DNA of 64,000 bases from Anaplasma phagocytophilum str. Webster (GCF_000964685.1 NZ_LANS01000001.1:868001-932000), one strand, 5' to 3'. Counted from the stretch's first letter, positions 1 through 10,140 are shown. The notes: generated from the letters alone by a model not told the origin. Made by a program: numbers and translations.

Positions 1-157
1 AGCCTCATCGAATATCCAAAAATCTTTCACCCAGGTTAGTAGGCAAAGATATAGAAAGCCATCGTAGCACCTATGCTGACACAGGTCAAGCAACCCCAGC
101 GTGAATAGCGCCCAAAAGCACAGCGAAATAGCAATTTCATCCCAAATAAAAATCCTA

Positions 158-1174
158 CTACGATTGACATTCAGAAAGGTAACTCTCAGCTTCAACAACC
201 AGATCACTGATGATTTGCTTCACACTCCGTACCTCGTTGATTAAACCTACGCTTTGCCCCGCCATTAAGGACCCATCTTCCACGTCACCATCAACAACCG
301 CCTTACGCAGAGACCCTGCCCAAAACTTCTCAATTCGCAGCTGCCCTTCTTCCTTTGAAATCTCTCCAGAATTGTACATTTCTATTACCTCGCGTTGCAA
401 ATCTACAAAACGCATACTCGCGGAATTGGTGATTGCCCTAACAGGTAATACGGGAAATTCTGTACTTAATTGAACAGTGGGAACTGCATCCCTAGAAGAA
501 GATTTAATAAACGCCTCTTTGAAGTTTTTATGGGCCCTTGACTCGCTCGCACACACAAACAATGTGCCTATCTGACAACCACAGGCACCCATTTTTAAGT
601 AACTCCCTATCATGTCTCCAGTACCTATGCCTCCCGCAATAAATACAGGAACATCACACAATTGAGGACTTTTTCTAAAAAAAGGTAGTATCTCTTGAGC
701 TAAAACAGACGTGCTTACAGGGCCTATATGCCCTCCTGCCTCCATGCCCTCTATTATTAAGGCATCAACTCCCATTCTAACCAACCTCCGGGCTACAGAC
801 AGTGAGGGTGCAAAGCACATACTACGCGCATTAGAATTCTTTATGGTAGAGATAACTTTACCGCTCGGTATTCCTCCAGCCAGCACAATATGTGAAACAC
901 CAGCTTGCAAACATGTATCTATAAGACTATCCAAGTCCGGGTGCATAACTATGAGATTCACTCCGAAAGGCAAGGACGTCAGCTCAAATGTCTTCTCTAT
1001 AGCTGTTTTTAAGTCTGATGTAGACATTGCACCGCAGGCTAGGACTCCAAACCCCCCAGCATTGGAGATTGCTGAGACTAGATACGGCTCTGATACCCAG
1101 CTCATAGCCCCACCCATGATAGCAAACCTGCTACCTAGGAAATCTATCCCTCTTTTCCACAAATGAGCTAGCAT
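158..1174 (-). CDS. FabK / nitronate monooxygenase family flavoprotein
   Basis: A 338-residue FMN-dependent TIM-barrel oxidoreductase. The family covers enoyl-ACP reductase II (FabK) and nitronate monooxygenase (formerly 2-nitropropane dioxygenase). Visible family marks are the early MGGAMSWVSEP segment, GFGVLACGAM, the EGMEAGGHIGP motif near residue 143 that carries the conserved His, and FIAGGIGTGD followed by GCQIGTLFVCASES in the phosphate-binding half. Length is normal for the family. The ATG at 1174 opens a reading frame that matches the family from its first residues. Which reaction it catalyses cannot be settled by motif: FabK and nitronate monooxygenases share all of these. The first 23 codons and the upstream region are duplicated in inverted orientation at 1860-2154. 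Confidence 0.85.
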   Translation of the reverse strand: MLAHLWKRGIDFLGSRFAIMGGAMSWVSEPYLVSAISNAGGFGVLACGAMSTSDLKTAIEKTFELTSLPFGVNLIVMHPDLDSLIDTCLQAGVSHIVLAGGIPSGKVISTIKNSNARSMCFAPSLSVARRLVRMGVDALIIEGMEAGGHIGPVSTSVLAQEILPFFRKSPQLCDVPVFIAGGIGTGDMIGSYLKMGACGCQIGTLFVCASESRAHKNFKEAFIKSSSRDAVPTVQLSTEFPVLPVRAITNSASMRFVDLQREVIEMYNSGEISKEEGQLRIEKFWAGSLRKAVVDGDVEDGSLMAGQSVGLINEVRSVKQIISDLVVEAESYLSECQS

Positions 1175-1405
1175 GTAGAGATACCTAAAATTATTCTCTC
1201 AAAACCAACCTTTGCTCTAACATGAGGTACAAGACGTGCTTTTAAATGTACCTGGGGCAAAAAGCCACAGAACCTAAACACATGTACCACTTGTGTACTT
1301 TAAGCCACAAAGAGTACATGCCATTTAGCCTTGTCATGCATTCCACAAGTGCATACATTTGAATTTTTCCCCTCACATGCATACGTTTGTATACTCTAAC
1401 GCTTG
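1107..1405. repeat. Left arm of inverted repeat (5' end of FabK-like gene plus upstream DNA)
   Basis: The reverse complement of this stretch reappears at about 1860-2154. Identity is very high over 1107-1365 and fades between about 1365 and 1405. The arm holds codons 1-23 of the FabK-like gene and about 230 bp of its upstream DNA, including any promoter. Limits were set by eye. Confidence 0.85.
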
Positions 1406-1859
1406 TAAGGGCAAAAAAACACACATGAACACACAACAGATAAACTCGCAAACTTACACAAAAATAGATATACACCACACCCACCCCTGTGCAGCTATTG
1501 ACGCGGCGACCAACGCCACGTAAGCTTCAGAAAGCACGACAAAATAACACGCATAGACCACAGTTACTGATGAGTAAAATCCACATAGCCAAAACTATGC
1601 GAAAGCGCCTACGCATCATAAAACCAGCAAATTGGCCCGCATATATAACATAATGTCACACGTACCTACAACAAAAATTTGTAATACTGTTTTTATTGTG
1701 AAACTACAGGGAGTTCTGGATTTTTATTTTATGAGAAAATTCATAAACCATGCTTCAAGTCCTTCATATCGGCGCGTTAACATACGTTTTTGATAATTGA
1801 AACTACTATTACGCACAGAGTGTGAATGTAGCATTGAAAGGCAGTTTTTTATCTCAGGG
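1406..1859. other. Spacer between inverted repeat arms, no gene seen
   Basis: About 450 bp of AT-rich DNA between the two arms. I see no convincing coding region, tRNA or terminator in it. Confidence 0.5.
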
Positions 1860-2154
1860 TTCTGTAGTCTATAACGTATGTGTGCGCAGGAGAAAAATTC
1901 AGGTGTATGCACTTGTGGAATGCATGACAAGGCTAAATGGCATGTACTCTTTGTGGCTTAAAGTACACAAGTGGTACATGTGTTTAGGTTCTGTGGCTTT
2001 TTGCCCCAGGTACATTTAAAAGCACGTCTTGTGCCTCATGTTAGAGCAAAGGTTGGTTTTGAGAGAATAATTTTAGGTATCTCTACATGCTAGCTCATTT
2101 CTAGAAAAGGGGGATAGATTTCCTAGGTAGCAGGTTTGCTATCATGGGTGGGGC
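1860..2154. repeat. Right arm of inverted repeat
   Basis: Inverted copy of 1107-1405. The arms face each other across a spacer of about 450 bp. Similarity stops abruptly at 2154, inside the copied coding segment, and fades gradually at the other end. The matching short open frames in both arms are a by-product of the duplication and are not treated as genes. Confidence 0.85.
2087..2154 (+). pseudogene. Truncated duplicate of the FabK-like gene 5' end
   Basis: Codons 1-22 of the gene at 158-1174 are repeated here without indels and run into codon 23, where the copy breaks off. Three differences are visible: TTG to TTC at codon 5, TGG to TAG at codon 6 (Trp to stop), and a silent AGA to AGG at codon 8. 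The copy ends in GGGTGGGGC, where the functional gene continues. The stop and the truncation make it a pseudogene, though a transcript started in the duplicated upstream DNA would run towards the permease gene at 2296. Confidence 0.8.
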
Positions 2155-2295
2155 CTATGCAAATACAGGATTTTAAAATGTGGTTAGGGTGGGGAATGAT
2201 CACGTAAGATCATAGCCGATAAACATATACTTTTTAAGTGATCAGAGGAGTAATACAAACTATACTCCACAACAGTCAATTCACAATACATCTCT

Positions 2296-3930
2296 ATGGT
2301 GTTACTTAGGTTTTCAAGGAATCTGTTTTTCGCTGCCTTAGCTGTTTTGTTTGCGTTGCCAATTTTCTCTCTAGTCATGGTGTTTCTGACAGAAAACATA
2401 GGGAACGGGATAGGCTTGCTTTCTACGTTATTACCGGAATACACGTTTAATACCATAGTGCTAATGATAGGTGCTGGTGCGGTAGTGCTATTTGTTGGGG
2501 TTATGAGTGCTTGGTTTATAACTTACTATTCGTTTCCAGGACGCAGGATATTTGAAGTTGCGTTATTTTTACCACTCTCAATACCTGGGTATATAGTAGC
2601 ATATGTATACGTGAACACTTTCGGATTTGCAGGACCGGTGCAAAGCACATTGCGTGAAGTTTTTGGCTGGGGTAAAGGAGACTATTATTTTCCCGATGTG
2701 AAGTCACTCTTCTTCTGTGTATTGATTATAGGGTTTAACTTATATCCATATGTATACATGCTTGCGAGGACGGCTTTCATAGCCATAAGGAATAGTGTTG
2801 CTGTGGCGACTACGTTGTGTTGTTCAAGATACAAGATTTTATTATCTGTGGTTATTCCTGCGGTGTGGCCCTCTGTTGTCGCGGGTATTTTTTTAGTTCT
2901 TATGGAAGTGGTGGCAGATTTTGGGACGCCTCAATTTCTCACAATAAATACTTTTACTACAGGTATATACAGGCACTGGTTTTTGTTGCACGACAAGTAT
3001 TCTGCATGCTTACTAGCACTTATAGCGATAAGCCTTATGTTCTGTCTTATTGCCGTAGAGAAATGGTTACGCAGAGAAGATGCATCATATTCAACAATCA
3101 AGATGAATACTAATTACTGCCATAGATGGCATTTTAACAGTAAGTGGGTGCTCGCGTTTATATACTTAGTATGTACCTTAACAGTTTTTATGGGCTTCAT
3201 TTTGCCAATTGTACCATTGATTTGTTGGACATTTGAGCGAGTTTCTCAAACTAATTGGCACGAGTTTTTCATTGCCTTGACTAATAGTGTGGGGATTTCA
3301 GCTGCCGCGGCGTTAATAGTTGTGACTATATCAATAATAATGGCCTGTTTTGCCAGAGAGCGCGGTGGTCTTACTTATGTAGTGAGGTTTCTTTCTATGG
3401 GGTACGCAATTCCTAGTACTATCACTGCAGTGGGAATAGTAATACTACTTGGAGAAGTATCGAGGTTTATTAATGATCACTTTTTCGGTATTGCTCTCAT
3501 AGGTACTGTAGTAGGTCTTTTATATGCGTATACTTTTCGTTTTCTTGCGGCATCTGTAGGACCTATTGAGTCAGGTTTCAATAAAATTCCTCGGGAAGTT
3601 GATTGGTCTGCCAGGTTAATGGGACACGGAGCCGTGCATACGTGTGTTAATGTACACATCCCGATGCTGAAAAAGAGCATCCTTGTAGGATTTTTGCTTG
3701 TATTTATAGATTCTATAAAAGAATTATCTGCTACTTTGATAATACGACCATTCAACTTCGAGACCCTATCTACGCGCATTTATGAGTTGGTAGGTGATGA
3801 GCGTCAGATGGATGCAGCTCCATATGCATTGGCAATAGTATTTTTAGGGTTTATAGCTGTAATCATTTTGTTCCAGATATTTCAATATGATAAGGTGCAG
3901 GAAAATAGGGTAAACTCGTATAGGGCATAG
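2296..3930 (+). CDS. fbpB: Iron(III) ABC transporter permease, FbpB/SfuB type
   Basis: A 544-residue inner-membrane permease of the ferric iron ABC transporter family. It contains two fused permease halves of about six membrane spans each. Each half carries an EAA-type loop that docks with the ATPase: one near residues 170-195 (AVATTLCCSRY...VIPAVWPSVVAG) and one near 435-460 (DWSARLMGHG...IPMLKKSILVG). Length is normal for SfuB/FbpB fused permeases. The periplasmic binding protein and ATPase genes are not adjacent, which is common in Rickettsiales. The ATG at 2296 begins MVLLRFSRN just before the first span. It has no strong ribosome binding site. The gene lies 140 bp downstream of the inverted repeat, so its 5' context has been rearranged. 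Confidence 0.88.
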   Translation: MVLLRFSRNLFFAALAVLFALPIFSLVMVFLTENIGNGIGLLSTLLPEYTFNTIVLMIGAGAVVLFVGVMSAWFITYYSFPGRRIFEVALFLPLSIPGYIVAYVYVNTFGFAGPVQSTLREVFGWGKGDYYFPDVKSLFFCVLIIGFNLYPYVYMLARTAFIAIRNSVAVATTLCCSRYKILLSVVIPAVWPSVVAGIFLVLMEVVADFGTPQFLTINTFTTGIYRHWFLLHDKYSACLLALIAISLMFCLIAVEKWLRREDASYSTIKMNTNYCHRWHFNSKWVLAFIYLVCTLTVFMGFILPIVPLICWTFERVSQTNWHEFFIALTNSVGISAAAALIVVTISIIMACFARERGGLTYVVRFLSMGYAIPSTITAVGIVILLGEVSRFINDHFFGIALIGTVVGLLYAYTFRFLAASVGPIESGFNKIPREVDWSARLMGHGAVHTCVNVHIPMLKKSILVGFLLVFIDSIKELSATLIIRPFNFETLSTRIYELVGDERQMDAAPYALAIVFLGFIAVIILFQIFQYDKVQENRVNSYRA

Positions 3931-5538
3931 ACGCGCTAATAATATTGACTTGAGGTTTGGGGATAAATTATGTTCCCAGACGCACGTTTTCTATTTTGTC
4001 CATTTCTTAAACTTCGCTCATCCTGGAAATTAATTGACAAGAAGATTATCGTCACCAAGGGTGCTACATACACGCACAGCGGGGTACGTTCAGTGCAAGG
4101 GGTGTGAGTATAGATAATATTGTGACTGCAAGAAATCCCTGCAAAAGATGTAGTACATACCTTTTGGTGCTAAAGAGCTTGTTCATCCATTTTACTTATC
4201 TTAGCAATTAGTTTCGGGGCAGGGTGTTGTCACCAATAGTGCGCATATACATACAGAGCGATATCCGCAGCGCAATAGGTTATTGGTTGAGGGAGAGCAC
4301 TCTTTGACAATAAGATATTCCTAATACGTGATGTTGATAAAAACGCAGTGGTCCTCCATGTAGATCTCATCTATAAAAACAACAGGCGTTACAAGTTCTT
4401 ATATGGGAATCCAAGATAGTAGCTATATTGAGGATCTTTTCTCCTTATTATATAATCTCTATACTAGGGTACTAAAGAAGAACGTACAGTTACTGCACGT
4501 AAACCCGTGGATACGAAGATATCCTCTTGTACGTAGCAAGACCAGAAAGATGCTAGAGAAGATTGTAGTGCTACGACTAGAAACAATACCAAAAAGCGTG
4601 AAAAGCATAAGGAACGTTTCATAAGTAGAGTATTAGACTCTGTGAATGTTGCTAGAAAAAGAATTAAGTATTTATGAGCATCTTATAGATAGGATTGCAA
4701 TAATTACATCAAATATTCTGAGTATGAAGAAGCGCTTTTATATACAATTTCAAAGGCAGATATCATATCACTATAGATGATCGATGGGACAATTGCAGAT
4801 ATCGGAAGGGCTTGCAGCGCTACTGCTAGTAGAATGTCACGATAATATAAAGAAACTTATGCTTGTTATTATGACAATATATAAAGAACGCTGAATAAAA
4901 AATGCTTCCCCAGGAGGAGCGATACTACAAGTGCTGCAAGATGGTACGTAACATTCAAGGCAATAGCTACGTATATCATATATAGTTAACTAATAGTAGG
5001 AAGAATATGCCACGCGAAAAGAAAGGCGGTGCTATAAAATCCTGCAAGCAGGGTAAGCAGTACTCTACGCTATAGCTATTTTATACAGCCATGTGAATTT
5101 CTCAGAAAAATACGTAGTTCTCCTCAATAGTTAGTAGCATACATAACTTGTGCAGGTGATACTATAAAGCTCTGCAAGATGGTACGTGGCATCCTATGCT
5201 ATGCGTATTAGTCGAAAAGATACGTAGTTTCTACCAATTATGGGTGAAATCATATCATTTGTGCTGGTAGTATTACAACGGTACGTAGTGTTCTACAGGC
5301 TAGAGATGACATGCCTATTTCTACAATTACACAAATTAGTGAAGGGTATGTAGTTTTTCACAATAGCAGGCAGAATACAGCATTCCGCATCGGTTATGTT
5401 ATGGAAAACAGTTATGCAGCTTGAGATACTAGTTATATTCCAAGCTGCTAATACATAGTTCAAAATATTTAGGCGTGCGGTAACGAAGAACAGCAAATGC
5501 TCACTTGTTAGGTAAAGCAGCGCAAATCACTCAGCTTT
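3931..5538. other. Long gap with decayed sequence and degenerate repeats
   Basis: About 1.6 kb with no gene I can support. The longest plus-strand frame (4403-4624, 73 codons, basic, no recognisable domain) is too weak to call. The 3' third consists of degenerate repeat units, listed separately. Confidence 0.5.
4921..5400. repeat. Degenerate tandem repeat, period about 110-135 bp
   Basis: One element reading roughly GATACTAYAARNNCTGCAAG followed by ATGGTACGT occurs at 4921 and 5158, with eroded forms at about 5028 and 5266. A second element (AATAG, then GTAGNATA, then CATNNGTGC-like) recurs at about 4990, 5125, 5236 and 5362. TACGTAGTT occurs between them. The order of elements is preserved, so these are old tandem copies that have diverged. 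No reading frame survives across them. Confidence 0.6.
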
Positions 5539-7080
5539 TTACCGTTCTTTAAAGGCCTTTTCAAAAGTGCTGGTAATAGGCGTAAGTAAGTACTCCAACA
5601 GTGTGCGAGAGCGCGTTACTACGAAGACTTCAGCAGGCATTCCATGGTACAACTTTAGGTTTTTAAACTTCCCGGAATGTGATGACTTGGGGATAACAAC
5701 ACGTAAAGAATAATAACGCATACCGTGTGGATCAGCCAGAGCATCGGCCGACACCTGAGTAACTATTCCATTTACTAAACCAAACTTACGAATGTTAAAG
5801 GCGCTTAGACGTACCTTTGCTTTAAGTCCCCTATATTCTCCACTGGTTACAAGATTTTCTTCCACTGTTTGTGCTGAGAGTATCTCTTCTATGTTTCGTA
5901 TTGAAATCTTAGCATCTATTATAAAATCATCATCTATAGGTACGACTTCCATAATAACACCGCCTGGAGGTATCACTCCTCCTTCTGTATGGTATTTTAA
6001 TCCTGTCACTATACCGTGTTGCGGCGATCTAATCACTGTGCGTTCTAATACGTCTTCTGCAGCTCGTAAACGCTCCCTGAGATCTGTAATGGTAGAAGCA
6101 GTTTCCTTTAATTCGGCATTTGCTCTATCCATCACTGTGTTAGTTATATTTATAATTTCCAGCCTATTTTCACCAATTTTTTGCTCAGTGCTCGCGATAG
6201 TAGCACGTATATGACCTAGCTTTCCTTCTGCATTAGCATGCAATCTCTCAAGATTCAGCAGGTATGGTTTGCTAATATAACCTGCATCCAATAGGCTCTT
6301 TTTTGTTTCTAGCTCTTCATCTATAAGGTGGTATTGTTTTTCTTCGGCTTCGAGCTGTGATGCAAGCCCCGCAAGCTCCTGATGCAGCTGCTTTATTCGT
6401 TGTCGCAAAATTTGTATTTGTCCCGTGATGCTATTGTTTTGTGAGAAAAACAGCTCTTTCTGATTTTCCAGCACCTTACTTACTACGTCTTCACTCGAAA
6501 GTTTGAATATTTCATCGGGAAACTCCACTGTAGTAGCATGTGATTTTATTGCATTTAAACGTGCTTCTGTAGCCAATAATACTAAAAGTTTTTCTTTTAT
6601 TATGCCCAAGTTTGCCTGTGCAGCAGTGCTATTCAGGTATACAAGAGGCTGCTCCTTTTCTACTGTTTCACCTTCCGTAACCAGAATTTTCTTTACTATA
6701 CCTCCTTCTAGGTGTTGGACAATCTGCCTATTGAGTGATGAAACCACTTCACCAGGGGCTATAACTGCTCCATCAAGAGGCGCTAATGCTGCCCATATGC
6801 CAAAACATCCAAAAAAGCCTATTACTGCCACAATACCAATGAATAATGGGCCCCATGAAGCCTTCAAAGCCTCGTTGCCACTTCTTTTCTTTTGTAGCCT
6901 GAATATGAAGGATGTCATCCCATCTAGAATTGCCAAAGATCCACTGAGGAGTTTAGAATTGCAAGAATCTCCCCCCTTCTCTTTGTTTAAGGAATTGTGT
7001 CCTAAAAGGCGAGTAAGGGAAAGGTCTATCTTCAGAAATGAGATAGCCCCTGAGAGCTTGCTATACATAATGCTGAGCAT
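5539..7080 (-). CDS. HlyD-family type I secretion membrane fusion protein
   Basis: A periplasmic adaptor that links an inner-membrane ABC exporter to an outer-membrane channel. It has a cytoplasmic N-terminal tail, one membrane span (FIGIVAVIGFFGCFGIWAAL), and then the lipoyl/barrel start APLDGAVIAPGEVV and QIVQHLEGGIVKKILVTEG. A long coiled-coil hairpin follows, rich in Gln, Glu and Leu (about residues 175-330). The second barrel contains RSPQHGIVTGLKYHTEGGVIPPGG. The C-terminal half matches HlyD/PrtE-type adaptors. The frame extends to a TTG at 7098. I chose the ATG at 7080. The ATG at 6918, just before the span, is also possible because the tail is longer than usual. No exporter or TolC gene is adjacent. 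Confidence 0.88.
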   Translation of the reverse strand: MLSIMYSKLSGAISFLKIDLSLTRLLGHNSLNKEKGGDSCNSKLLSGSLAILDGMTSFIFRLQKKRSGNEALKASWGPLFIGIVAVIGFFGCFGIWAALAPLDGAVIAPGEVVSSLNRQIVQHLEGGIVKKILVTEGETVEKEQPLVYLNSTAAQANLGIIKEKLLVLLATEARLNAIKSHATTVEFPDEIFKLSSEDVVSKVLENQKELFFSQNNSITGQIQILRQRIKQLHQELAGLASQLEAEEKQYHLIDEELETKKSLLDAGYISKPYLLNLERLHANAEGKLGHIRATIASTEQKIGENRLEIINITNTVMDRANAELKETASTITDLRERLRAAEDVLERTVIRSPQHGIVTGLKYHTEGGVIPPGGVIMEVVPIDDDFIIDAKISIRNIEEILSAQTVEENLVTSGEYRGLKAKVRLSAFNIRKFGLVNGIVTQVSADALADPHGMRYYSLRVVIPKSSHSGKFKNLKLYHGMPAEVFVVTRSRTLLEYLLTPITSTFEKAFKER

Positions 7081-7164
7081 GGAACCAACAGACCACAAAC
7101 TAATAGCACGAAAAGATTACCGCAGATATTTATTTTTGTATGTACGACAGATGTCATTATTGAC

Positions 7165-7869
7165 CTACCTGTCAAACTTGACATTAAATATCCCCAAGCC
7201 CTTAGGCAATATGGACTTTATTTTGCTCTTGAATTTATAGAAAGATATAACATTTTCTACTCGTCTCTTTAGGAAATCAAAAGTAGAAGTAAAGTTCTCA
7301 GAAGTATCGTCAGACATGTGGAGCATAGACAGAAAGTATATCGTAGCTAGAGTTATTCTTTTTGTATAGTAGTTGAAATCTGTTGATGGGTCGTGCGTTA
7401 AATGCCACATAGTGTCAGCAATTTTAAAAACCATAGACATGGCAAAACACGTGTTACTAGGGGTCAGATAATAATTTGTAAGAGACTTGAGCAGCGCTCT
7501 GGGCTCGGGCAAAGATGCATGGTGACGAACACATATTTCCAGTAGGCAGAGTATCTTGTCTCTTATTCTAGGTACCTTAGAGGGATCGATATCGCCATAG
7601 GTAGAGGTTATATGCTCAATCAGCGCCTCGTTCATATGTTCAAGCACAGTTCTTATCCCATTTGGGAATTTGTATAGCTTACCTTCCATGTCTAAGAGCG
7701 TACAAGCCTCTAGTAAGGCCTGATCAGTTACCCCATAAGAGGGAATTAATGCAATTGTGGCTTCACAGATATTTTTTACTATTTCATCGTCTATGCTGTT
7801 ATCAGCAGTAACAATACTCTTCAAAGTGCAGCTCCAGATTTCTGCTACCAACTTCGCGCATTGTACCAT
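7165..7869 (-). CDS. COQ9 family protein
   Basis: A 234-residue COQ9-like protein. COQ9 binds lipid and assists COQ7-dependent hydroxylation in ubiquinone synthesis. The diagnostic C-terminal half is clear: HLTHDPSTDFNYYTKRITLA, then TIYFLSMLHMSDDTSENFTSTFDFLKRRVENVI in family order. The N-terminal half is helical and resembles the TetR-like fold of the family (ICEATIALIPSYGVTDQALLEAC). It starts with ATG at 7869. It lies upstream of the HlyD-like gene on the same strand, with a gap of about 85 bp to the chosen start, so co-transcription is possible. Confidence 0.85.
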   Translation of the reverse strand: MVQCAKLVAEIWSCTLKSIVTADNSIDDEIVKNICEATIALIPSYGVTDQALLEACTLLDMEGKLYKFPNGIRTVLEHMNEALIEHITSTYGDIDPSKVPRIRDKILCLLEICVRHHASLPEPRALLKSLTNYYLTPSNTCFAMSMVFKIADTMWHLTHDPSTDFNYYTKRITLATIYFLSMLHMSDDTSENFTSTFDFLKRRVENVISFYKFKSKIKSILPKGLGIFNVKFDR

Positions 7870-8067
7870 CCATATACGGTGAGTAAACCCATTTTACAGT
7901 GCTGCATATCTGCATGTAGACTTCATAATACGCAGTTCTGATAACGTTTCTAAAAATGGCGCCATGCAAGCACAATAAGGTTGCAATTGTTGTAGACTAT
8001 GGAGTATTTTTCGGTGTCAGTTATTTTGCGCTATTTGTAAATATAGTACTGCAATAACTTCTTGCAA

Positions 8068-8305
8068 TAAGGGTAACGTGATAAATGCTTCACCAGCTGA
8101 GATTGCAATATAGTTATCAAGTTTTGTATGGAATCTTCTTACCTAGGGTAGTGATATAGAGCCCTAGTACAACTCTACGTGCGTAGTATAAGTGTTACAG
8201 GGTAGGGTTTGCTTTTTAAATCGCTAAAGCCTCGACAAGTGCTACAGTAGTATGAGTCAAATTCTTTACCGAGCATAGCAATTGTGGCTATAGTACTGAG
8301 AGAAC
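8068..8305. repeat. Direct repeat, copy 1 (offset about 251 bp)
   Basis: Aligns with 8319-8556. The best-conserved block is TTTTTAAATCGCTAAAGCC at 8213, repeated at 8464. Other matched segments are the paired CTAGTACAACTCTACGTGCGT and CTCAGCACAATTCTGCGTGC blocks and the CAAATTCT-TACNGAG block. Several indels separate the copies and no frame is shared. Confidence 0.65.
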
Positions 8306-8318
8306 CTCTTTTAAGGAG

Positions 8319-8556
8319 AGCAATGTGATAGAGGGTGAATTCGCTTGTATTGCAGTGTAATATTAAGTTCTGTGTAGAATTTGGTAGGGATATGGAGCCT
8401 CAGCACAATTCTGCGTGCATAGCGTATGTGTGCGTATGATCTCTGTTACAAGCTCAGACTCGGTTTTTAAATCGCTAAAGCCTTAACAAGCGCTACATCA
8501 TGGTGCTTCAAATTCTCTACTGAGAATAACAATTAAGATGAAAAACCAGATATCAA
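8319..8556. repeat. Direct repeat, copy 2
   Basis: Second diverged copy of the unit at 8068-8305, immediately downstream of it. Confidence 0.65.
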
Positions 8557-9858
8557 AATGTATCTCTCAAATTCTATAACGTGACATGTTTGAGAGCGCC
8601 CCTAGATAGTGAGGTAGAAAGAATTATAGCTTGTTGCACTTTTATATACCCGCTACGTCATCAAATGCTAGCTTTCCACGGACGGCTATTCGTCATTAAG
8701 CGAGCGTGAGACTTACTGAAGACCATGGTACTATTGCCACCTAGCTGCATCTTCTTGAGAAAAAGGTACCAAATCACCACCCAGAGATAGCATGGGCAAA
8801 TATGATATGAATAGGCTACCAATTATGCTCAATAATGTCACTTCTGAGACAAACTCAAACATTACCTTCTGAGCATGCATGGGCCTGATCAGGCTATCAT
8901 AAACTACCCCATGAGTGCGAAACTTAACACCTAGCTTGTATTCGTTTTGCAAAACTTCCGATTTTTATACTGGTGTCGGAGACAAAATTGCCCCGGATCA
9001 TTGTTTGAGTGCTAGAAGAATATAACGATAATACAGCCCTTACCCGTGTGTTTGCATTATGAATGTTACAACCTTGTGAGCCTTAGTATATGACGCTGTA
9101 TTTACGGTGTTTATTTTTTGATAGAGTATTACGGTTTAGTGATTCTTTGAGTTTTTAGCATCAGTTAGCGTGCTTTTGTGCGAGAATGTCGCATGCTCGA
9201 ATTTCATCAAAGGCCAGAGTAATTTCACCAACGACGTTTCTAGAAATTTTTACTATCATTTCAAATAGCACGTGATGATTATCCTGAGATATGATCCATA
9301 GTCGTGGCAGCTTACGGTGTCCTTTATGTGTTATCCGCCCATGCGCTATGTATCTGTAATTCTCATCAGATTGTACCTTTTCTATCCATTGTTCCGTCAT
9401 CGAGTATTATCTCTAAATGGTATTCTGTATTACGGGCGTCCAAGCCATTTTTCCACGCTGATTACGCTTTTACTCTAGTGTCTAATCCACATAATTACGG
9501 GCAGAAGTGACAGATATACAACGCAATATCATCCATACGTAACTAGTTTTATTTAAGCTACAGGTTTCACCAGCATATCCCTAAAAAGAGAGTAAGTACT
9601 TGTACGTGTCGCATTCCTTATACGGTATCTGTTATTATGATAGGCCTGATTGTTGAGAAATATTACAACATGTACACAGCATTAATATGAGTCAATCATG
9701 TAGGTAATGGTATACGAAAAGCTATAAAGCGCTTCTATAGGGGTAGTATTGCGACTGGTGTTTCACTATAGAGAGAGAACTCCCAAAGGATATCGGACTC
9801 AGTGTACTTGAAATCTATACTAGATGTACCAAGCTCGTTTTTGAAGAGGCTGCGTAGG

Positions 9859-10140
9859 TTAATTTTCTGCATCACTTGATAGTTGCTGTGCAAAGATAAC
9901 TAGTGAGTCTTGTAGTGTAGAACTGCTGCCACCTTCCTGAGCTACGGGTTTCATATCAGAATGAAGAGTGCGCTCCTTCTACGACACGAGAACCTTGTCT
10001 GTTTTGTGATTTCCAAGTACGTTCTGCTGCCACTAGGTAAAGCAGTGCTGTTTTCTGTAACTAAGCCGTAAGCATCAAGAAGATTGAACGGTAGGCCAGC
10101 GCTTACGTGCTTTAGTACTGTAGCAGCAGCTTCAAGGTGT
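9859..10140 (-). pseudogene. Decayed 3' end of an unrecognised gene
   Basis: Two minus-strand frames join into a protein-like stretch. From about 10140 to 9960 one frame reads AATVLKHVSAGLPFNLLDAY and onward. After a frame change the next frame reads KPVAQEGGSSSTLQDSLVIF and ends at a TAA at 9861-9859. The composition (balanced, amphipathic, ending in a hydrophilic tail) looks like protein and not random AT-rich DNA. I do not recognise the family. The upstream part is too eroded to follow. Confidence 0.4.

Noticed and set aside
1242-1484. Frame whose product nearly equals that of 1822-2019
   Set aside because: The shared peptide comes from the inverted DNA repeat. It carries no family signal and lies upstream of a real gene, so duplication of non-coding DNA explains it.
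6503-7240. 245-codon plus-strand frame opposite the HlyD-like gene
   Set aside because: It is antisense to a clear HlyD adaptor, and its translation has no domain. The frame is a shadow of the coding strand.
8731-9400. Two small minus-strand frames (73 and 79 codons)
   Set aside because: No recognisable domain, no ribosome binding site, and the region is otherwise decayed.
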